A stretch of DNA of 45,452 nt from the NCBI GenBank assembly GCA_028287505.1, contig JAQBPN010000057.1, positions 1 to 45,452 on the forward strand, read 5' to 3'. Source of the stretch: Fibrobacterota bacterium. Its GTDB lineage: Bacteria > Fibrobacterota > Fibrobacteria > UBA11236. The translations under genes and the position numbers were made by a program. Position 1 is the first letter of the stretch, and every line of letters starts with the position of its first letter. The notes beneath the pieces are model-generated. The model had not been told where the DNA came from and did no database searches. It saw only the letters and a list, made by a program, of their open reading frames with translations. Shown here one piece after another: positions 1 to 6,982 of this stretch.

Positions 1-812
1 AGATAGGGGATCGGACGCAGCTCGATTCCGTAGGTCTTGATCTCCGTGCGGAAGAAAACGGTGCGGATTCCGCGTTTGGGATCCGGCCCTTCCGCCAGGT
101 CCGCTTCGCCATGCATGTTGAGGTCCCCGAAAAGATTGATCAGGCCGCCGGGGGTGCTCCACAACAGGGAGAAATCGCCGTTCGCGGGCTGCGCCTGGAA
201 ATCGCCTCCCTTGTCTTCCGGAAGTTTAACCCCGCCGGAAAGCAGATCCAAAAATGCCAGTCCGACGTGGAATCCGCCGTAGAAGAAATCCGATGGCGTG
301 ATGAAGTGGAGCCCGAGATCGAATCCGGTCACTGTACTGTTGACGGCTCCGAACGCGTTATAGCCGCGCATGGGAAAGGCCGCCCCGAAAGAAAGTCCGT
401 ATCCGGATCCCTTGATATCCTTCAGGCCATAGGCGAGCATCGGATGCAAATCGTCTTGTTCATAAACGGCGCTTGAACCATCGATGGGGGACGTGTTCTT
501 GTAGTAGCCGATTCCGGCGTACAGGCCCCCGAAGAGTTTCGCGGCGAGTTGCGAGTAGGGCTGGTAACCTTTGCCGGATAGGGCGGTGTAGAAGCCGGTG
601 CGCAGATCCGCCTGGTTCGCTTCGCCGAGCATGGCCGGGTTGAATACAGCCGCCCCAGGACCGTCCCAAGGCAGCTGGAACTCGAGGTTGGAAAGGTATT
701 GTGAATAATTGAAAGCGCGAGCCCTCAACTGGGCCTGGGCCGGAAACAATGCGCAAAGGGTCAGGGCGATGATTATCCAGAAGCCCGAAGGAAATGGTTT
801 TATTGCGGGCAT
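1..812 (-). CDS. Outer-membrane beta-barrel-like protein, 3' part missing
   Basis: The frame is open from an ATG at 812 to the window edge, so the C-terminus is lost. The N-terminus has a charged start, a hydrophobic stretch and an AQA-type signal peptidase site. The mature part opens with the motif DGPGAAVFNPAML and later has LHPMLAYGL, SGYGLSFGAAFP and ELRPIP, all shared with the next protein upstream (818-1798), so the two are tandem paralogs. Alternating hydrophobic residues and aromatic girdles suggest a transmembrane barrel, but I cannot name a family or a substrate. The paralog would predict roughly 50 more residues beyond the edge. Only 5 bases separate it from its paralog, so both are probably one transcript. 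Confidence 0.75.
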   Translation of the reverse strand, partial: MPAIKPFPSGFWIIIALTLCALFPAQAQLRARAFNYSQYLSNLEFQLPWDGPGAAVFNPAMLGEANQADLRTGFYTALSGKGYQPYSQLAAKLFGGLYAGIGYYKNTSPIDGSSAVYEQDDLHPMLAYGLKDIKGSGYGLSFGAAFPMRGYNAFGAVNSTVTGFDLGLHFITPSDFFYGGFHVGLAFLDLLSGGVKLPEDKGGDFQAQPANGDFSLLWSTPGGLINLFGDLNMHGEADLAEGPDPKRGIRTVFFRTEIKTYGIELRPIPY

Positions 813-817
813 AGGGG

Positions 818-1798
818 CTACATGCCCGCGTTCAGGGCCAGGGACCACATGAAGCCGCGGCCCTCGTCCTGCGAAGTGAACCAGCCGTCATGGGACAAGT
901 CCGCTTCCGCGCCGATCATGGCTTTCCGGATCGGAGCGCGCAGCACCGCACCGGCGGTCCAGGTCTTCAGCCAGGTGCGCTCCAGTTTCAGGCCCAACAT
1001 GGGAATGGGCCGCACTTCCATCCCCAGGGATTTCACGAAGGGAACGTTGTCGTCGAACGGGCCTTCGCTCCGATCCGGCTGCTGGTGAAGATTGTATTCC
1101 GAGTACAGATCGAGGCGTCCCGCGATGGAACTCCAGAGCACGGAGAAATCGTAATTGGGACGCAAGCCTTTATACTTCGCTCCGAAATCCGAGGGCAGAC
1201 GGATTCCCTGTGCGAACAGGTTCCGTGCGGCCAAACCGGTGCGGAAGCGCCCGACCAATCCCAGCGAGGGCCATTCCAACCGCGCCCCCAGGTCGAGCGC
1301 CATCGCCGTGCTGCGCGTCGCGTCGAAGGCGTTGAAGGCATGCCGGGGCAGGGCCGCGCCCAGGCTCAGGGAGTATCCCGATCCGGCCAGGCTGTCGAGG
1401 CCGTAGGCGAGCATGGGAGTCAGGATGGATTCTTCGAACACGAACCTGGACCGGTCGAAGACGGTATTCGCAGCGATGGGGTCATAATGATCGTAGGTCA
1501 TGCCATTGGAGAAGTACGCGAGTCCCGAGAAAAGGCCTCGGTAAATCCTCGCTCCGCCCTGGTAAAACATCGTTCCCAATTTGCCGGAGACGGTCTGGTA
1601 GAGGGCGACGCGCGCATCCACATGCCGGATCCCCGTGAGCTGGGAGGGGTTGAATACCGCGGCACCGGGGCCGTCCCACGGTAAATCGAATTGCTGCACA
1701 TCAATCGGGGCGGCGGGTTGGAACGGAGTGATGCTGAGAGTTTGTGCGTATGCCCCCGACAGCGCGAGCGCGCAAAGGGCAAGGTATTTCACGGGCAT
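818..1798 (-). CDS. Outer-membrane beta-barrel-like protein, paralog of the gene at 1-812
   Basis: A 326-residue protein. The start was chosen at ATG 1798 because it gives a good signal peptide (MPVKYLALCALALSGAYA, cleaved after AYA); the same frame stays open far upstream through the antisense of the primase-like gene, which is not coding. The mature protein carries DGPGAAVFNPSQL, LTPMLAYGLDSLAGSGYSLSLGAALP and MEVRPIPMLGLKLERTW, aligned with the partial neighbour. It ends in an aromatic-rich strand, MWSLALNAGM, not the usual terminal Phe. The ribosome-binding site is weak (TTCTTTTCCC). Role unknown; a surface or outer-membrane barrel is inferred from signal peptide and strand pattern. Confidence 0.8.
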   Translation of the reverse strand: MPVKYLALCALALSGAYAQTLSITPFQPAAPIDVQQFDLPWDGPGAAVFNPSQLTGIRHVDARVALYQTVSGKLGTMFYQGGARIYRGLFSGLAYFSNGMTYDHYDPIAANTVFDRSRFVFEESILTPMLAYGLDSLAGSGYSLSLGAALPRHAFNAFDATRSTAMALDLGARLEWPSLGLVGRFRTGLAARNLFAQGIRLPSDFGAKYKGLRPNYDFSVLWSSIAGRLDLYSEYNLHQQPDRSEGPFDDNVPFVKSLGMEVRPIPMLGLKLERTWLKTWTAGAVLRAPIRKAMIGAEADLSHDGWFTSQDEGRGFMWSLALNAGM

Positions 1799-1860
1799 GG
1801 GAAAAGAATAACTATTTCGCCGCGCGTGGGCGCACCAGGGATTATGGTGCCGGGGACGAT

Positions 1861-2976
1861 TCAGCCCTTGCGGAACCAATCGTTCAGATCCATGCCGGTG
1901 GGCGGGGTGAGGCGGCGGGCCTCGATGCCGTGGGCCTGGAGTTTTTCGATGGCCTTGGCCGCTCCGGATTCTCCCGGCGCGTCCGGATCGAAAGCCACGT
2001 GCACGGACTTGTTGCGGAACAAGGCGGCCCAGGAGGGCTTGAAGTTGGCGGCCCCTGGCACCCCCACGGCGGGGAAGCCCTGCTCGATCAGGGTTAACGT
2101 GTCGATTACCCCCTCGCACAGGTAGATCTGGCCGGGCTCGCCGTTGAGCAGGCGGGAGTTGTAGGGCAGGGGGATGTGCCCGGCCATGGAAAGTTCCTTG
2201 GGCTTGGCGTCCGCCTCGATGGCGCGCGCCTGCATGTAGACCGCGCGGCCCTGGGGATCCAGGTAGGGGAAGAGCAGTTTGTGGCGGTAGAAGCGGAGAT
2301 GGCCGGCCGCGTTGAAGAAGCCGGCGCGTTCCAGATCGGCCAGGCCGAAAGCGGCTTCCAGTTTCCGGCTCACGCCTGCGTAGTCGTCGATCATCCGCAA
2401 CCTCTGGCCGTCCCAGGTGCGCTTGAAGATGCGCCGCTTCTGGAGGTACTGGGCCACCTTGCCGCTGATGGGCGCGCACGCTTCCAACAGCGCCGCCAGG
2501 ACGCGATGGCGCAGAATATCGTCTTCCACTTCCGCGTCCGGAGGCGGGGGCGGGGATTCCCGCAGGAGGGATCCCAACGCCGGAAGGGATTCCTGCAAGG
2601 TTGACGGCTCGTCGCCGCCTGGGCCCGGGGGAGCCGGATGCGCGGAGGCGGGGGAGGCTTTGGGGCGGGGGCGAAGGGGCGGCAGTGGCGCGGTGCCGAA
2701 GGTGTTCCGGCCCAGGTAGTCGAGCGCCTCGCGGAAGGTGCAGCCGCGCGCCAGGCGCACCAGGTCGATCACGTCGCCCTTCACGTCCGCGCAGACCCAG
2801 CACTTGAATTGGCCGCGATCGGGCCAGACGCTGACCGAAGGCGTGCGGTCCCCGTGGGCGTGGCCCTCGGGTTTCAGGCAGCGGATACGGTTGTTCTGGG
2901 CCGGGATCCCCAGGTCGCGGAGGACGTCCAGGATGGGATTGGCGGCTTTGACCGCCTCTATGTCCGCTTTGTCCAT
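1861..2976 (-). CDS. CHC2 zinc-finger / Toprim primase-like protein
   Basis: 371 residues. Residues 5-80 resemble the DnaG CHC2 zinc-binding domain: C33, H39 or H41, C59 and C62 are the likely ligands, with the RTPSVSV strand between them. Residues about 90-150 are a Pro-rich linker. From about 260 a Toprim fold follows, with IYLCEGVIDTLTL (glutamate of the Toprim motif) and VAFDPDAPGE (the DxD motif), ending in LNDWFRKG. Family knowledge: such proteins make RNA primers or act as primase-like accessory factors. It lacks the full RNA-polymerase core and helicase-binding domain of the about 600-residue housekeeping DnaG, so it is more like phage or plasmid primases. It stands alone, divergent from murB, with no other replication gene near. 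Confidence 0.8.
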   Translation of the reverse strand: MDKADIEAVKAANPILDVLRDLGIPAQNNRIRCLKPEGHAHGDRTPSVSVWPDRGQFKCWVCADVKGDVIDLVRLARGCTFREALDYLGRNTFGTAPLPPLRPRPKASPASAHPAPPGPGGDEPSTLQESLPALGSLLRESPPPPPDAEVEDDILRHRVLAALLEACAPISGKVAQYLQKRRIFKRTWDGQRLRMIDDYAGVSRKLEAAFGLADLERAGFFNAAGHLRFYRHKLLFPYLDPQGRAVYMQARAIEADAKPKELSMAGHIPLPYNSRLLNGEPGQIYLCEGVIDTLTLIEQGFPAVGVPGAANFKPSWAALFRNKSVHVAFDPDAPGESGAAKAIEKLQAHGIEARRLTPPTGMDLNDWFRKG

Positions 2977-3065
2977 GGCTTACGATAAGGTAAAAATCGG
3001 CGCAAGGGGATGTGGTTGCGGGCCGCACCGAAGGGATGGCTCCGATTGCTACTTTTGCAGGCAGC

Positions 3066-3953
3066 ATGTCCATCCTGGTCCGGGAAAACATCCCGCTTTC
3101 GCCCCTCATCTCCTTCAAGGTAGGCGGCCCCGCGCGTTACTTCGTGGAACCCGCCACGGCGGCGGAGTTTTCCGAAGCCTTGTCCTGGGCCAAGCAGAAG
3201 GGACTGGAAACCTTCATCCTGGGCAAAGGCACCAACCTGGTCTTCTCCGACCTGGGGTATCCGGGGCTCGTCATCTATACGGGAAAATCCTTCCATACCG
3301 TCACCTGGGACGGCAACCGTGTGCGGGCCCAGGCGGGCGCCCTGCTGCACACCGTGGTGACCCAATCGGTGGGGAAGGGGATGGCGGGCATCCAGCATCT
3401 GGCGGGGATACCCGGCACCATGGGCGGCGGCACCTACATCAATGCGGGCGCCTTCGGACAGGAACTCAAAGAGGTGATCGTGACGGTGACCTCCACCACC
3501 ATGGACGGCCGCCTGGTGGAACGCGCCAATGCGGAGTGCGGCTTCGCCTATCGGCATTCCAACTTCTTCCATTGGAACGAAATCATCCTAGAGACGGTGC
3601 TGGAATTGCTGCCAGGCGAAAAAGAGGCCATGCAAAGCGAGATGCGCGAGACCCTGCGCAAGCGCAAGGAAAAGCAGCCCTTGCATCTGCCCAACGCGGG
3701 CAGCATGTTCAAGCGGCCGCCGGGGCAGTTCGCCGGGGTGCTCATCGAGCAGGCGGGGCTCAAGGGATTCCGCATGGGCGGCGCCATGATTTCCGAGAAG
3801 CACGCCAACTTCACCGTCAACGCCGGGGGCGCCACCGCCCAGGACATCCACGATCTTTCCTCGGAAGTGATCCGCCGGGTCAAGGAGAACAGCGGCACCA
3901 CCTTGGAGCGGGAAGTCATCTTCATCGGCGAATTCCTGCCATGGCCGCGCTGA
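3066..3953 (+). CDS. murB: UDP-N-acetylenolpyruvoylglucosamine reductase
   Basis: Cytoplasmic FAD enzyme that reduces UDP-GlcNAc-enolpyruvate to UDP-MurNAc in peptidoglycan synthesis. Visible motifs are the FAD-binding TSFKVGG-like ISFKVGGPA, LGKGTNLVFSD, GIPGTMGGGTYINAGAFGQE, the AYRHSNF segment and NAGSMFKRPPG with the catalytic serine at about residue 213. I chose ATG 3066 because MSILVRENIPLSPLISFKVGG starts as MurB proteins usually do and 295 residues fits the short class; in-frame starts at 3012 (GTG) and 3036 (ATG) are possible. It overlaps the following glycosyltransferase by 13 bases, so the two are translationally linked. Confidence 0.93.
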   Translation: MSILVRENIPLSPLISFKVGGPARYFVEPATAAEFSEALSWAKQKGLETFILGKGTNLVFSDLGYPGLVIYTGKSFHTVTWDGNRVRAQAGALLHTVVTQSVGKGMAGIQHLAGIPGTMGGGTYINAGAFGQELKEVIVTVTSTTMDGRLVERANAECGFAYRHSNFFHWNEIILETVLELLPGEKEAMQSEMRETLRKRKEKQPLHLPNAGSMFKRPPGQFAGVLIEQAGLKGFRMGGAMISEKHANFTVNAGGATAQDIHDLSSEVIRRVKENSGTTLEREVIFIGEFLPWPR

Positions 3954-4813
3954 AGCGCCGGGTAACCGTCGTAATACCCACCTTCGACCGCGCCTCGGTC
4001 CTGCCCCGGGCCGTCGATTCTGTGCTGGCCCAGCAAGGCGCGGATTTCGAAGTGCTGGTGGCCGATGACGGGTCCGCCGACGATACCGATCAGGTACTGG
4101 CGCGGTACGCAGCCGACCCCCGGGTCCGCATCCTCAAGCTTCCCCATGGCGGAGTGTGCCGGGCCCGCAACGCCGCCGTCGCCGCCAGCGACACCCCCCT
4201 GATCGCCTTTTTGGACTCGGATGACGAATGGCTGCCCGGCAAGCTCGCCGCCCAGATTGGCCTTTTGGAGGCTTCCGGCGGCGAAATCTGTCAGACGGAG
4301 GAAATCTGGATCCGGAACGGCACCCGGGTCAATCCTCCCGCCCATTACGTGAAACGGGAAGGGGATATATTCGCGCTTTCCCTGAAGTACTGCATGATCA
4401 CACCATCCTCCGTGCTGATGACCCGGAAGTTGTTTGACCGCTCAGGGGGATTCAACCCGGAGTTCCCGGCCTGCGAGGACTATGAGTTGTGGCTGCGCAT
4501 CACCCACCGTCATGCGGTGGGGCTCATTCCCAAGCCCATGATGATCCGTTACGGCGGTCACGCGGACCAGCTTTCCACCCGCTTTCCCGCCCAGGATCGC
4601 TTCCGCATCCGCGGCATTGCTCTACTTTTGGACGGCAACGCCCTGGGTCCGGCCCATCGGGCCCTGGCGGTTGAGGCGCTTGAGGAGAAGCTCGGCATCT
4701 ATCAAGCCGGTTGCGAAAAACGCGGAAAGGAAGAAGAGGCGGCCTGGTGCCGGGGGATACGCTCCCGTTACCTGGGGGATTCCCAAATTCCGCCGGCTGG
4801 AATCGCCCCGTAA
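3941..4813 (+). CDS. Family 2 glycosyltransferase
   Basis: 290 residues. The N-terminal GT-A fold begins VTVVIPTFDRASVLPRAVDSVLAQ, followed by VADDGSADDT (nucleotide binding), GVCRARNAAV and LDSDDEW, the metal-binding DxD motif. CEDYELWLRI is the usual acidic acceptor-side motif of GT2 enzymes. No membrane segment is seen, so it is a cytoplasmic or peripheral enzyme that transfers a nucleotide-sugar to an unknown acceptor. The start at ATG 3941 lies inside murB (13-base overlap), which suggests co-expression with envelope synthesis. The acceptor cannot be predicted from sequence. Confidence 0.9.
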   Translation: MAALKRRVTVVIPTFDRASVLPRAVDSVLAQQGADFEVLVADDGSADDTDQVLARYAADPRVRILKLPHGGVCRARNAAVAASDTPLIAFLDSDDEWLPGKLAAQIGLLEASGGEICQTEEIWIRNGTRVNPPAHYVKREGDIFALSLKYCMITPSSVLMTRKLFDRSGGFNPEFPACEDYELWLRITHRHAVGLIPKPMMIRYGGHADQLSTRFPAQDRFRIRGIALLLDGNALGPAHRALAVEALEEKLGIYQAGCEKRGKEEEAAWCRGIRSRYLGDSQIPPAGIAP

Positions 4814-4817
4814 GTCC

Positions 4818-4846
4818 TTGACAATAAAGGCTTGCCAACCCATTTT
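4818..4846 (+). promoter_or_regulatory. Possible sigma-70 promoter
   Basis: A perfect TTGACA at 4818-4823 is followed after 17 bases by CATTTT, a weak -10. It lies between the glycosyltransferase stop and the AGGAGG ribosome-binding site of the gene at 4885, where an independent promoter would be expected. Sequence match only. Confidence 0.4.
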
Positions 4847-4884
4847 GAAATTGTTCTCTTAGCCACCCAACCAGGAGGCCGCCC

Positions 4885-5400
4885 ATGAGCAAGAGACACT
4901 TCTTCCTGTACGATTTTCTCCTCCCCTTGGCCGGCATCGCCGCCTTGGGCCGGTTCTTCTCGGACCATTTCGACTCCTTCGTTTTCCAGTGGCTGGATTC
5001 CATAAAACCTTTCGGGCTGGGCCTCTGGTTCAGCCACAGCCCCCTGCGGCAAAACCTCTGGGATTCTTCCTGGCTCTTCTTCGCGGCGGTTCCCGCCGTC
5101 GCCTGGATGATCTGGGTGCGCATCAATATGGAATACGATTGGGTGAACTCATGCCGTCGCCTCGATCGTCCCATCTATGCCTTCTTCCGGGGCCTGGCCC
5201 GTTGGGTCGAAGGCGGGAGCGAACTGGAAATGGTCCGCCAGGGCTACGAACGCCGCCTTGCCATCGAGCATGATCGCGTCCGCCGCCTGGAAGCCGAATT
5301 GGCCGAGGCGAGGGGCCCCTCCGGCGAATCCTACGATCAGTCCCTGGAATCCGAAGAAGAGTGGCAGGACGAATACCTGCCTCCCGCCCAACAGGGCTGA
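4885..5400 (+). CDS. Hypothetical membrane protein with C-terminal coiled coil
   Basis: 171 residues, not recognised. A strong AGGAGG site sits 9 bases before the ATG. Two hydrophobic segments are visible, about residues 8-24 (FLLPLAGIAALG) and 55-76 (LWDSSWLFFAAVPAVAWMIWV). The C-terminal third is charged and heptad-like (ERRLAIEHDRVRRLEAELAEA) and ends in an acidic tail, so a coiled coil facing the cytoplasm is likely. The next gene starts 12 bases after its stop, so it is probably in an operon with the VTT-domain protein. Confidence 0.7.
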   Translation: MSKRHFFLYDFLLPLAGIAALGRFFSDHFDSFVFQWLDSIKPFGLGLWFSHSPLRQNLWDSSWLFFAAVPAVAWMIWVRINMEYDWVNSCRRLDRPIYAFFRGLARWVEGGSELEMVRQGYERRLAIEHDRVRRLEAELAEARGPSGESYDQSLESEEEWQDEYLPPAQQG

Positions 5401-5412
5401 GTCCGCCGTTAC

Positions 5413-6033
5413 GTGAAACGCTACTGGATCCTGATGGGCCTGATGCTGGCCTTCTTTCTCGCGACGTTCGGCATCCTCACCGCTTTCCATGTCCGCTTCC
5501 TGGAAGACCCCACCGCCTGGATGTCCGGGCGGGGAGGCTGGGTGGCGGCGGTAACCGGCGTGGGACTCCTCATCGCCGACGTATTCCTTCCCGTCCCTTC
5601 CAGTCTGGTCATGATCGCCCACGGCGCGCTCTTCGGCGTGACCCTGGGCACGGTGCTTTCCCTGGTGGGTAGCGTGGGCGCTACCCTGTTCGGATTCGCG
5701 GTGGGACGCAGGGGAGGCCCGACCCTAGCCCGCCTGGTCTCGGCGGAAGAGAAGGTGCGCGCGGACGCCCTGCTCGCCAAATGGGGAGCCTTGGCCATCC
5801 TGATCACACGGCCCATCCCCCTGATGGCGGAAACCGTTTCCATCCTGGCAGGCGCATCCCCCATGGGCTGGGGCAAAATGACCCTGGCTGCTTTCGCCGG
5901 TTCCGCGCCCATGGCCCTGTTGTACGCCCTCACCGGCGCCACCACGAAAGGATTCGCCAACGGATTCCTCATGTTCGGCGTGGTGATCCTGATCGCCGGA
6001 ATTTTCTGGTTCCTGGCTAAAAAAGCGGGTTGA
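5413..6033 (+). CDS. VTT-domain (TVP38/TMEM64, DedA-like) membrane protein
   Basis: 206 residues starting at GTG 5413. About five hydrophobic segments surround the family hallmark regions: LLIADVFLPVPSSLVMIAHGALFG, which enters the membrane as a reentrant helix, and the later WGALAILITRPIPLMAETVSILAGAS, with the conserved Arg-Pro pair before a glutamate. Known members are undecaprenyl-phosphate or phospholipid flippases and scramblases of the inner membrane; which lipid this one moves is unknown. It follows a two-helix membrane protein and precedes a mutarotase-like gene that starts within 6 bases of its stop, so the three are one transcript. Confidence 0.85.
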   Translation: MKRYWILMGLMLAFFLATFGILTAFHVRFLEDPTAWMSGRGGWVAAVTGVGLLIADVFLPVPSSLVMIAHGALFGVTLGTVLSLVGSVGATLFGFAVGRRGGPTLARLVSAEEKVRADALLAKWGALAILITRPIPLMAETVSILAGASPMGWGKMTLAAFAGSAPMALLYALTGATTKGFANGFLMFGVVILIAGIFWFLAKKAG

Positions 6034-6038
6034 TCGGC

Positions 6039-6950
6039 ATGGCGCTGAAGATCGCAAAGACGGAATTCGACGGCCTGGAAGCGGTGGAAATCACCACCTC
6101 CAAGGCCAGGCTGGTGGCAGTGGTCTCAATGGGTCCCCGCATCGCCCACTTCGGCGCGCTCCATGCCGGCGGCCGCCCCGGGCGCAACCTCCTGTTCTGG
6201 GACTACCCCCGCAAATACAAGCGCGGCCAATGGCATCTGATGGGCGGCCATCGCGTCTGGGCCACGCGTCCCCTGGCCGATGAGGCCGAGGAGACTTACG
6301 CGGACGACAACGGGGCCTGCGCGGTGAAAATCACCGCCAAGGGCGTGGACATCCGGGGCGCGGTCCATCCCGTCTTCCGCACCCGCAAGTCCATCGGCAT
6401 CAAGGTGCTGGCGGACGATACCTTGCAAATCGAAAACCGCATCACCAACGAATCGGACATGATCTGGTCCGGAGGCGTGTGGGGACTCACCGCCACCCTT
6501 CCCAAGGGCAACACCTCCTACGGCATACCCCTGGGCCGCGGAGGCAAGTGGGACATTTTCCTGGTGGGATATCCCAAGCGCTGGGCCGGCGCGCAGAGCG
6601 CGCGCGTGAACGATCCCGCCATCCGGCTCACCGAGGACTGCATGATCTTCCGGCCCCGGGACCATATCAGCAAGCGCATGGTGCTTGCGCCCCAGGGGAT
6701 CATGGGCATGACGGATCCGGGCGAAAAGCTCAGCTTCATCAAGCGCTCGGACTTCGCGGACGGAGCCGTCTATCCCATGGGCTGCAATCTCGCCTTCTAT
6801 GCCGGGAAGAAGAAATTCATGGTGGAGATGGAAAACATGGGACCGGTCCAACCGGTGCTGCCCGGCGCGACCCTCGCCTCGCGGGAAACCTGGATGTTAC
6901 GCAAGCCCGTGGACTGGGCCAGGGTCAAAGGCCTGTTTCAGCCCGCCTGA
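6039..6950 (+). CDS. Galactose-mutarotase-like (DUF4380-type) protein
   Basis: 303 residues from ATG 6039; a TTG at 6030 overlapping the previous stop is the alternative. The pattern ARLVAVVSMGPRIAHFGAL, then NLLFWDYP, then GGHRVWATRP resembles the beta-sandwich of aldose-epimerase-like proteins, where the GGHR-W stretch lines the sugar pocket. No signal peptide or membrane segment is seen, so it is probably cytoplasmic. It lacks the His-Asp-Glu arrangement I would expect for a proven galactose mutarotase, so the reaction is open. It ends the operon that begins at 4885. Confidence 0.6.
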   Translation: MALKIAKTEFDGLEAVEITTSKARLVAVVSMGPRIAHFGALHAGGRPGRNLLFWDYPRKYKRGQWHLMGGHRVWATRPLADEAEETYADDNGACAVKITAKGVDIRGAVHPVFRTRKSIGIKVLADDTLQIENRITNESDMIWSGGVWGLTATLPKGNTSYGIPLGRGGKWDIFLVGYPKRWAGAQSARVNDPAIRLTEDCMIFRPRDHISKRMVLAPQGIMGMTDPGEKLSFIKRSDFADGAVYPMGCNLAFYAGKKKFMVEMENMGPVQPVLPGATLASRETWMLRKPVDWARVKGLFQPA

Positions 6951-6982
6951 CGGGCTGCCTCAGCCGGCCTGGCATCCGGCTC
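6939..6982. terminator. Convergent hairpin pair
   Basis: Two small stems lie between converging genes. CAGCCCG (6939-6945) pairs with CGGGCTG (6951-6957), spanning the plus-strand stop codon, and AGCCGG/CCGGCT lies just after it. Neither is followed by a clear U tract, so intrinsic termination is only suggested. Confidence 0.35.

Noticed and set aside
1861-3118. Long minus-strand frame continuing from the barrel gene at 818 up to 3118
   Set aside because: The frame is open through GC-rich DNA but gives a Pro/Arg/Gly-rich product and lies antiphase to the primase-like gene, so only 818-1798 is coding.
2738-3940. Plus-strand upstream extension of the glycosyltransferase frame
   Set aside because: It is in the wrong frame over murB and composed of low-complexity basic residues; the clear start is ATG 3941.
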